From the NCBI GenBank assembly GCA_022562655.1, contig JADFOU010000006.1, positions 1-20,773 on the forward strand: a stretch of 20,773 nucleotides of DNA, written 5' to 3'. This DNA comes from a candidate division TA06 bacterium (GTDB taxonomy: Bacteria > Hydrothermota > DG-26 > E44-bin18 > JADFOU01). The position numbers and the translations under genes were made by a program. Shown in pieces: positions 1 to 5,958 of this stretch (positions within the stretch are counted from its first letter, which is position 1; every line of letters begins with the position of its first letter). The notes beneath the pieces were generated by a model that was given only the letters and a program-made list of their open reading frames with translations, searched no databases and was not told the DNA's origin.

Positions 1-152
1 TTCTCGCAAAGACGTAAAGGTACACAAAGAATACCAAGAATTTTTTACCACTAAGGCACGAAGAACACAAAGTTAGGATTTTTAAGACTGCCAACTGCAA
101 CTGCTACTGCCACTGATTAGTACTTTGTGTCTTTGTGGTGAAATTTTCATTT
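1..152. repeat. Cluster of short interspersed repeats downstream of mltG
   Basis: This non-coding stretch is a mosaic of short repeat units. Bases 4-35 hold a purine-rich unit of the cgcaaagacg type. Bases 47-76 (accactaaggcacgaag, then acacaaag) are roughly the inverse of bases 121-143 (tactttgtgtctttgtggtg), so the two can fold into an imperfect hairpin. Between them, bases 87-117 hold ctgcc/actgc units that recur between gatC and gatA. The last codons of mltG run into an AT-rich unit (aaattttcatttttaat). From memory, units like these are scattered between genes in many uncultured Gram-negative genomes; their function is unknown. The hairpin lacks a clean T-run, so I do not call it a terminator, although it could stop transcription or protect the 3' end. 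Confidence 0.7.
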
Positions 153-1214
153 TTAATTTTTCATTAGTTGAGCCCACTCCTTCTTCGCCCTTCTTTTTGC
201 CCGAATATGTTCAGTGTGTGTTCGAGAGAAGATGTGGGAGCCTTTAGGTGTTGCTACATAATAGAGAAAGTCCACCGAATCAGGGAAGAGAGCCGCATGG
301 ATAGAGGCTTGGCTTGGATTGCAGATGGGACCCGGAGGGAGACCTCGATGGAGGTAGGTATTATAAGGAGAGTTGACCTTCAAATCCTTATAGGTGAGGC
401 GACTCTTCCATTGGGGGAGGGCATACTGGACTGTGGCATCACACTGGAGAGGCATATTCAGTTTCAAGCGATTGTATAAAACTCCTCCAATAATAGGACC
501 CTCGCTCTGGAGTATAATCTCCTTTTCAATCATGGAAGCCATAGTCAGGACCTCATGGAGATTCAACCCCATTTCCTTTGATCGATTCCGCGCCTCATCA
601 TCGAAGACCTCCAAGAGTCTCCTAGGCATCACTTTCACCACCTCTTCCAGATTCGTTTCAAAAACAAATTCGTAAGTATCGGGAAAGAGATAACCTTCCA
701 ACCCTTCGGCGGAGAAACCTAACTCTCTCGCAAAATTTCCATCCTTCAGAAGGTTGAGGATTTTATTCTTTTCGATCCCGAGTTCCTTTTCTAAGATTTC
801 AGAAATTCGTTCTATTCTGATCCCCACCGGGATGGTGATTCTGAAGGGTTCAATCATCCCCTTAGAGAGTATTTCGAGGATCAGAAATTTTGAAGAGTCC
901 TCCCAAAAACGATACCGGCCTGCCTTCAATCTCTTCTCCACACCCATCACTTTGGCTAAAAGGGTGAACCCGCGAGGATTATTGAGAACCCCATTTTCAA
1001 TCAATCTCTCTTCAATCTTCCGAAGAGTAAACCCCGGAGGGATCACCACTGAGATCCCCCCTCCTCCTTTTCTAGCAAGGGATGTATTGTGGAGGGAATA
1101 AGAGGAGAGGAAGAGAATCAAGAGTATGAAGAACCCTGGGAGAGACCGAATCCCCCTCGGAATTCCCGCGATAAGTTTTTCCGCTCTTCCGCCCTGTAGT
1201 TCAATCCAATTCAT
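153..1214 (-). CDS. mltG: Endolytic murein transglycosylase MltG (YceG-like)
   Basis: MltG is an inner-membrane lytic transglycosylase that cleaves nascent peptidoglycan strands and limits glycan length. From the ATG at 1214 the protein has 353 residues: a cytoplasmic start, one membrane segment at about residues 25-41, then a periplasmic LysM-like region and the YceG catalytic domain. The catalytic Glu is E230 in the ASMIEKE motif, matching E218 of E. coli. The conserved QCDATVQYAL, SPYNTY, GLPPGPI and NPSQASI motifs follow. The ATG at 1214 overlaps the ruvX stop as ATGA, which supports it over an in-frame TTG at 1229 five codons upstream. It is probably cotranscribed with ruvX. The final residues (LMKN) are encoded by an AT-rich repeat unit. 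Identity is secure; the exact start is slightly uncertain. Confidence 0.95.
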   Translation of the reverse strand: MNWIELQGGRAEKLIAGIPRGIRSLPGFFILLILFLSSYSLHNTSLARKGGGGISVVIPPGFTLRKIEERLIENGVLNNPRGFTLLAKVMGVEKRLKAGRYRFWEDSSKFLILEILSKGMIEPFRITIPVGIRIERISEILEKELGIEKNKILNLLKDGNFARELGFSAEGLEGYLFPDTYEFVFETNLEEVVKVMPRRLLEVFDDEARNRSKEMGLNLHEVLTMASMIEKEIILQSEGPIIGGVLYNRLKLNMPLQCDATVQYALPQWKSRLTYKDLKVNSPYNTYLHRGLPPGPICNPSQASIHAALFPDSVDFLYYVATPKGSHIFSRTHTEHIRAKRRAKKEWAQLMKN

Positions 1215-1624
1215 TTTGAATGGATCCAATCCATATACCCTTGGAGGATGAGTATTGCCGAAATCTCATCGACCTTTTCCCTCTCCCGGCTGGGCTTTCT
1301 CCCCATCTCCTGAAGGGTTCGTTCGGCTTCTTGGGTTGTGAAGCGTTCATCATAGAGAGTAACGGGAAGGTTGAGTTCGTTTTCTAAATTCACTGCAATC
1401 TCCTCTACCTCCTTTGCCTTCTCTCCTGCACTTCCGTCCAGGTGAAGAGGATGACCCACAACAATCTCCTCTATGGAATATCGGTTGAAGAGGAGTTTGA
1501 TTTCTTGAAGAAGGTGATCTCGGGATACAGTTTTCAATCCCTGAGCGGTGACCTGAAGAGGATCGCTGATGGCAAGCCCCACCCGCTTCTCTCCCAGGTC
1601 AATCCCCAAAATCCTTCTCTCCAC
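1211..1624 (-). CDS. ruvX: RuvX/YqgF putative pre-16S rRNA nuclease (Holliday junction resolvase-like)
   Basis: This is a member of the RuvX/YqgF RNase H-fold family, linked to 16S rRNA 5'-end maturation and, in some species, Holliday-junction processing. The family motifs are the N-terminal RILGIDLGEKRVGLAISDP, the central VVGHPLHLDGS and the C-terminal LYDERFTTQEAE, with acidic residues where the metal site is expected (D in GIDLG, DERFTT, and a late D in VDEISA). I chose the GTG at 1622-1624, which has GGAG five bases upstream and gives 137 residues, the usual size. The frame stays open to an ATG at 1741, which would add a 39-residue, very basic extension; a GAGAGG directly abutting that ATG is badly placed. 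The gene overlaps mltG by four bases and lies behind a consensus promoter. Confidence 0.9.
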   Translation of the reverse strand: MERRILGIDLGEKRVGLAISDPLQVTAQGLKTVSRDHLLQEIKLLFNRYSIEEIVVGHPLHLDGSAGEKAKEVEEIAVNLENELNLPVTLYDERFTTQEAERTLQEMGRKPSREREKVDEISAILILQGYMDWIHSK

Positions 1625-1792
1625 TTCTTCTCCATCCTGGACTTTCTGTTTTCGAGTGTAGACTTTCTTGCTCTCTTTCACCCTTTCAAAGGGCTTGATC
1701 TTCCAGGATCTTCTGGGCAATCTTGGCTTCTCTTTCTCCATCCTCTCATAAATGGGCGTAACCTGAGATCTGGGATATTGTTATAGCCTTAC

Positions 1793-1822
1793 ATTATATC
1801 AATAGAATATTTAATATGTCAA
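1793..1822 (-). promoter_or_regulatory. Sigma-70-type promoter for ruvX-mltG
   Basis: On the minus strand, TTGACA (1817-1822) is separated by 18 bases from TATAAT (1793-1798). Both hexamers match the housekeeping consensus perfectly. Transcription should start near 1786, about 45 bases before the ATG at 1741 and about 160 bases before the preferred GTG at 1624. The surrounding DNA is AT-rich. This is a direct sequence match; promoter activity is inferred. Confidence 0.75.
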
Positions 1823-2118
1823 TACAAAAATTGGTGTAGGGTCTGCGTCAGGTAGTTTTTCGGATTTCCCGAAATTCGATGTGAGACTGATGGTGTTTGT
1901 ATGAGGACCCGATTCTTCCGATCCGACTCAGGCTCTTGGGTCAGCCAGAGATGCCCTGCTTCCTCAACTCTCTTTCAGGAGAGGATAGGGAATCCCTGTT
2001 AAGATATTTTCAGGGAGTGGTTGGATTCGGTGGAGGGTAAACGATGAGGGGTGTGGATAGGAGATACTTTATGGTTCTCGCTCTTTCAGAGTATAGATGG
2101 GGATGCTGCTCGCTCTCG
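1823..2118. other. Intergenic stretch between gatB and ruvX with no recognised gene
   Basis: The gap between the gatB stop and the ruvX ORF is 377 bases (1742-2118) and holds no convincing ORF on either strand. A small perfect inverted repeat, ttcgg/ccgaa around 1859-1873, lacks a T-run on its 3' side in either direction and so does not look like a terminator. Two near-identical ctcgctct units occur at about 2077-2086 and 2109-2118. I looked for tRNA, SRP RNA and tmRNA signatures and saw none. A small RNA or a decayed gene is possible but not supported. Confidence 0.4.
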
Positions 2119-3573
2119 CTACTTTTTTTGAACTCCGCTTTTTTGAGGGTTTCCCTCTAGCATTTTCCTTAAGATCTCATTGACCATCCTGGGGTTTGCC
2201 TTTCCGTCCGTTCTCTTCATTACCTGTCCAATAAAATAGCCCATCAATTTCACCTCTCCACTTTGGTATCGAACCTTCTCCTCAGAATTGCCCTTTAAAA
2301 CCTCCTCAATGATTCTTTCCACTTCAGCCTCATCCCGAATCTGTCCGCCTTGGACTCGAACAATCTCATCTGCCTGTTTTCCACTTTCCACCATCTTGAC
2401 AAAGATCTCCTTCGCCATCTTCTTGCTGATCGTCTCATCCTGAATGAGATGGAAGAGACCCGCCAATCTTGCAGGAGTTACTGAAAGGTCACCGATTGAG
2501 AGATTCTTCTCGTGCAGAATTCCCAGAACCTCTGTAATGATCCAATTGGCGGCTAAAGTGAAATCGGAATGGATTTTGACTACTTCTTCAAAATAATCTG
2601 CCAACCTCCTCGTTAGCGTTAAGGTTTGGGCATCTTGTTCACGTATTTTGTAAGTTTCCACAAACCGTTTCTTTCGGTCATCCGGAAGTTCAGGAAGAGA
2701 TCTCTTGACTCTCTCAATCCACTCTTCATCAATGACGAGAGGGACTAGGTCGGGCTCCGGGAAATAACGATAATCTCCTGCCTCCTCCTTTACACGCATA
2801 GGAAGGGCGATCTCTCTCTTTTCATCCCAGAGGAGAGTCTCCTGCCGAATCGGTTGACCGGACTCCAGGAGGCGTTTCTGACGCCTGATCTCAAAGAGAA
2901 GTCCCTTTTCCACACCCTTAAGGGAGTTGAGATTCTTCAGTTCTGTTCGGGTACCCCATTCCGATTGTCCAGGTTTTTTTAAGGAGATGTTGGGTTCACA
3001 CCGGAGGTGCCCCTTTTCCATATCTCCGGAAGAAACCTCGAGATATTGAAGGATCTGCCTCAATTCAGCGAGGAAGGTGTGGGTATCCTTTGGAGAGGTT
3101 AAATCTGGCTCAGTGGCGATCTCTAAAAGAGGCACTCCGCATCGATTGAAATCCACGAGGCTCCCTCTGTCTTCCTCATGGATCAACTTCCCTGCGTCCT
3201 CTTCGAGGTTCATCCGTTTGATTCGGATGGTTTTACAATTACCATTTCGCTCAAAGGAGAGGATGCCCTCTGCTGCAAATGGCTCTTCATATTGGGAGAT
3301 CTGGTAGCCCTTGGGGAGATCCGGGTAGAAATATCCTTTCCGGGCAAACCTTTCCCTCCTCAAAATCTTGCAGTGCAAGGCCAGAGCTGCTCGAATTGCA
3401 AGTTCCACCGCCTCTTGGTTGAGAACAGGAAGGACCCCAGGCATTCCGAGGCAGATGGGGCAGACCTGGGTGTTGGGATTTCGCCCGAAATTTGTGGAGC
3501 ACCCACAAAAGATCTTGGTCTTTGTCAGGAGTTGAGCGTGGACCTCCACTCCGATCATCACCTCAAAGTCCAT
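2119..3573 (-). CDS. gatB: Asp-tRNA(Asn)/Glu-tRNA(Gln) amidotransferase subunit B
   Basis: GatB binds mischarged Glu-tRNA(Gln) or Asp-tRNA(Asn) and phosphorylates the acyl group. GatA-derived ammonia then makes Gln- or Asn-tRNA. From ATG 3573 the protein has 484 residues, the normal length. The signature GVEVHAQL sits at residues 8-15. A zinc-site pattern CxC-x12-CxxC spans C23, C25, C38 and C41. The YFYPDLPKGYQISQYEEP block (81-98) and LEEDAGK follow, then DFNRCGVPLLEI. The C-terminal part is the helical YqeY-like tRNA-binding tail. The frame is open upstream to 3681, but that part lies in the bactofilin gene in another frame. The chosen ATG begins one base after the bactofilin stop and has GAGGGG just upstream, so translation is probably coupled. 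Confidence 0.97.
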   Translation of the reverse strand: MDFEVMIGVEVHAQLLTKTKIFCGCSTNFGRNPNTQVCPICLGMPGVLPVLNQEAVELAIRAALALHCKILRRERFARKGYFYPDLPKGYQISQYEEPFAAEGILSFERNGNCKTIRIKRMNLEEDAGKLIHEEDRGSLVDFNRCGVPLLEIATEPDLTSPKDTHTFLAELRQILQYLEVSSGDMEKGHLRCEPNISLKKPGQSEWGTRTELKNLNSLKGVEKGLLFEIRRQKRLLESGQPIRQETLLWDEKREIALPMRVKEEAGDYRYFPEPDLVPLVIDEEWIERVKRSLPELPDDRKKRFVETYKIREQDAQTLTLTRRLADYFEEVVKIHSDFTLAANWIITEVLGILHEKNLSIGDLSVTPARLAGLFHLIQDETISKKMAKEIFVKMVESGKQADEIVRVQGGQIRDEAEVERIIEEVLKGNSEEKVRYQSGEVKLMGYFIGQVMKRTDGKANPRMVNEILRKMLEGNPQKSGVQKK

Positions 3574-3574
3574 T

Positions 3575-3994
3575 CTACCCCTCTGAGGCTTTAACTTCAG
3601 GCTCGGACTTTTGCTTCCGTTTCTCCTCAAAAAGGGTGGGTTCAATCTCGCTTCCACTATCGCTGAAGATGGACCCCTCAAAGATGGCCTGTTCCGCTAT
3701 CACAAAAACAGGACACCGGACATCTGCCTTCACTCTCGCATTGGCCCCGATCTCCACCTTTTCTGAAGCATAGATATGACCCTCTAATTTCCCATCAATG
3801 GCGACCACCTTCCCCTTTATCTCTCCCTGAATCTCTCCCTTCTCTTCAATTAGAATCACACCGTTCAATAAGATTTCCCCCTCAAATTTTCCATTAATGC
3901 GAATATTTGTATTCCCTTCGATCCTACCCGTAAACTGTACCCCTTCAGGGATGATGGTTCGAATGGGGACATCGGTTGACCTTTTATATTTCAT
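3575..3994 (-). CDS. Bactofilin family cytoskeletal protein
   Basis: This 139-residue protein has the polymer-forming bactofilin (DUF583) core: a right-handed beta-helix of short repeats, visible as IPEGVQFTGRIEG, IRINGKFEGEI, IEEKGEIQGEI, AIDGKLEGHI and VEIGANARVKADV, about residues 15-95. Charged flexible tails flank the core; the C-terminal one is Glu/Lys rich. Bactofilins assemble nucleotide-free filaments, often at the membrane, that position cell-wall, polar or stalk machinery. The ATG has GGAG seven bases upstream. The gene sits between gatA (44-base gap) and gatB (one-base gap), so it is embedded in the amidotransferase operon. There is no obvious link to tRNA amidation, but mltG, a cell-wall enzyme, lies just downstream. 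The family is secure; the role is unknown. Confidence 0.93.
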   Translation of the reverse strand: MKYKRSTDVPIRTIIPEGVQFTGRIEGNTNIRINGKFEGEILLNGVILIEEKGEIQGEIKGKVVAIDGKLEGHIYASEKVEIGANARVKADVRCPVFVIAEQAIFEGSIFSDSGSEIEPTLFEEKRKQKSEPEVKASEG

Positions 3995-4038
3995 AAAATT
4001 CTCCTTGTTGAGGACCTCAATGAAACTTACCTACTTTA

Positions 4039-5490
4039 TCAGGAAGAAATTGAATTGTCAAGGATTTTCATCTCTTCGCATGCAAAGGCGATCTGCAGGA
4101 GTTTCTCTTCCTCCAAGGTTTTTCCAATGAACTGGAGGCCAATGGGGAGTCCATCTTTTGGGATATCCAGGGGGAGGGAGAGGGCAGGAACACCAGCAAG
4201 GGAAGGAGATACGGTATAAATGTCTGAAAGGTACATCTGAAGAGGGTCTTCGATTTTCTCTCCAATTTTAAATGCCTGGGTGGGGGCTGTGGGGGTAAGG
4301 ATGAAGTCCACCTTTTCAAAAGCTTGATCAAAGTCCCGTCTGATCAAGGTCCGGGCTTTCTGGGCTCGTCCGTAATAGGCCTCATAATATCCAGCGCTGA
4401 GGGCATAGGTCCCTAACATAATTCTCCTCTTCACCTCATCCCCAAACCCTTCTTGTCGAGTTTTGGACTGCATTTCGTAAAGATCTCTGAAACTTTTTGT
4501 TCGGTATCCATATCGAACTCCGTCATAACGGGCAAGGTTGGATGAGGCCTCCGCCGTGGCGATAAGATAATAGGTGGCGATGGCATATTCCGTATGAGGG
4601 AGAGAGATCTCCAGAGGTTCAACGCCTGCTTCCTCCAGCTGGTGGATGGCAAATCGGATCCTCTCCTCCACTTTCGAATCGAGCCCCTCACCGAAGAACT
4701 CCCTTGGAATTCCCATCTTCATCCCCTGCATCTCCCTTTTGAGATTTGTGGAATAGAGAGGGACGGGGCGATCAAGGGAGGTGGAGTCCAGGGAGTCATA
4801 GCCGGCAATGGCTTCCAGGAGGAGTGCACAGTCTTGGACAGTCCGGGCAATCGGTCCAATCTGGTCGAGGGAAGAGGCAAAGGCAACAAGACCGTACCTG
4901 GATACCCTTCCATAGGTGGGTTTTAAACCTACGACTCCGCAAAAGGAGGCAGGCTGTCGGATGGAGCCGCCTGTGTCCGAGCCGAGAGCCCAGATCGCCT
5001 GTCCTGAGGCCACAGCCGCTACAGAACCCCCACTGGAACCTCCAGGTACACGAGTGGGATCCCAGGGGTTTCGAACCGGATGATAATGGGAATTTTCATT
5101 GGAGGAGCCCATGGCAAATTCGTCCATATTCGTCTTTCCAATGAAGAGACAGTCCTTCTCCTTTAACTTCGAAATGACGCTTGCATCATAAGGAGGTTGA
5201 AAACTTGTCAGGATTTTCGATCCGCAGGTTGTTGGTTTCCCTTGAATACAGATGTTGTCCTTGACTGCCAGGGGAATACCCGTCCACGGTGAGAGATCTT
5301 CACCCCTTTTGATCTGTTGGTCTACCCTCTCAGCTTCCTTCAGAGCCTCCTCCTCAAAGAGGGTGATATAGGCGTTGAGATCGCGGGAGTGGATCCTGTT
5401 CAGGAGGGAAAGAAGGATCTCTCTGCAGGAGATTTCCTTCGACACAAGCATTTGATGAAGAACAAAGGCGGATTGTTCACAGAGTTCCAT
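4039..5490 (-). CDS. gatA: Asp-tRNA(Asn)/Glu-tRNA(Gln) amidotransferase subunit A
   Basis: GatA is the amidase subunit that releases ammonia from glutamine for GatB. The 483-residue protein shows the amidase-signature Ser-Ser-Lys triad: K77 in LAVKDN, S152 in GGSSGGS and S176 in DTGGSIRQPA. The spacings (75 and 24) match those of characterised GatA. The C-terminal LAGVPALSLPL and GLPIGLQFIG motifs are present. The ATG at 5490 is supported by N-terminal alignment to the family (HQMLVSKEIS). It has no recognisable Shine-Dalgarno sequence, because an interspersed ctgccactgc-type repeat abuts it. It lies 87 bases after gatC and precedes the bactofilin gene and gatB. Confidence 0.97.
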   Translation of the reverse strand: MELCEQSAFVLHQMLVSKEISCREILLSLLNRIHSRDLNAYITLFEEEALKEAERVDQQIKRGEDLSPWTGIPLAVKDNICIQGKPTTCGSKILTSFQPPYDASVISKLKEKDCLFIGKTNMDEFAMGSSNENSHYHPVRNPWDPTRVPGGSSGGSVAAVASGQAIWALGSDTGGSIRQPASFCGVVGLKPTYGRVSRYGLVAFASSLDQIGPIARTVQDCALLLEAIAGYDSLDSTSLDRPVPLYSTNLKREMQGMKMGIPREFFGEGLDSKVEERIRFAIHQLEEAGVEPLEISLPHTEYAIATYYLIATAEASSNLARYDGVRYGYRTKSFRDLYEMQSKTRQEGFGDEVKRRIMLGTYALSAGYYEAYYGRAQKARTLIRRDFDQAFEKVDFILTPTAPTQAFKIGEKIEDPLQMYLSDIYTVSPSLAGVPALSLPLDIPKDGLPIGLQFIGKTLEEEKLLQIAFACEEMKILDNSISS

Positions 5491-5493
5491 GAC

Positions 5494-5575
5494 AAACAGT
5501 GGCAGTTGGCAGAAGCAGTGGCAGTGGAAAAAGATTAGAAGTTGAGTGCTACTGCCACTGCTGACTGCTACTGGA
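5494..5575. repeat. Inverted pair of ctgccactgc-type repeats between gatC and gatA
   Basis: Bases 5497-5527 (cagtggcagttggcag, then cagtggcagtgg) and bases 5548-5573 (ctactgccactgctgact, then ctactgg) are imperfect inverted copies of one unit separated by about 20 AT-rich bases. Transcribed, they could form a long stem-loop. The same unit occurs at 87-117. The pair fills the whole gatC-gatA spacer and reaches to within a few bases of the gatA start, where a ribosome-binding site would be expected. Confidence 0.75.
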
Positions 5576-5577
5576 AT

Positions 5578-5868
5578 TTATTCAATCACTTTCGGTACCC
5601 TAAAATGGCCTTTCTCTGTATTGGGCGCATTGGATAAAGCCTCTTCCTTGGAGAGGGATTCCTTCCCTCGATCTTCTCTCAGCCTGTTCACGACGGGAAT
5701 GACATGGGTGGTGGGTTCAACCCCCTCCAGATTCAATTCCCTAAGTTTTGCCACATATTCGAGGATCTTCTCCAATTGTCTTTGGAACTTCTTCACCTCT
5801 TCCTCAGAAAGGGCGAGGCGAGCCAGACGGGCGACATGTCTCACTTCTTCTTCCGTAATGATTTCCAT
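5578..5868 (-). CDS. gatC: Asp-tRNA(Asn)/Glu-tRNA(Gln) amidotransferase subunit C
   Basis: GatC is the small clamp subunit that wraps GatA and GatB and stabilises the GatCAB complex. The protein has 96 residues, the normal length. The family pattern is clear: VRHVARLARLALSEEE at the N-terminus, then a helical FQRQLEKILEYVAKLREL segment, the GVEPTTHV motif near residue 50 and a terminal FRVPKVIE. The start is the ATG at 5868. As for gatA, no Shine-Dalgarno sequence is visible, because a repeat-like sequence (tccgcttaatccgctgac in sense orientation) immediately precedes the ATG. Upstream is uvrD after a 90-base gap and downstream is gatA. The operon order uvrD-gatC-gatA is consistent with one transcript. 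Confidence 0.95.
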   Translation of the reverse strand: MEIITEEEVRHVARLARLALSEEEVKKFQRQLEKILEYVAKLRELNLEGVEPTTHVIPVVNRLREDRGKESLSKEEALSNAPNTEKGHFRVPKVIE

Positions 5869-5873
5869 TTTCG

Positions 5874-5945
5874 TCAGCGGATTAAGCGGATAATACGGAT
5901 AATCAATTCCACAAAATAAATTGGATGAATCCGGTGGCCATCTAT
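5874..5945. repeat. atccgcttaatccgc-type interspersed repeat between uvrD and gatC
   Basis: The spacer contains tandem variants of a short unit (ggattaag, ggataata, ggataatc) followed by an AT-rich stretch and gatgaatccggtggcc. From memory, strings of this kind occur repeatedly between genes in some uncultured Gram-negative genomes. Only one copy is visible here, so its repeat nature is partly inference. It replaces the expected ribosome-binding region of gatC. Confidence 0.5.
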
Positions 5946-5958
5946 ATTCTTCAGATTA

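Noticed and set aside
1859..1873. Possible terminator hairpin ttcgg/ccgaa
   Set aside because: No T-run follows the stem on either strand and the stem is only five base pairs.
3574..3681. N-terminal extension of gatB
   Set aside because: It is the bactofilin gene read in another frame; the GatB family starts at the MDFEVMIGVE position, which has its own ribosome site.
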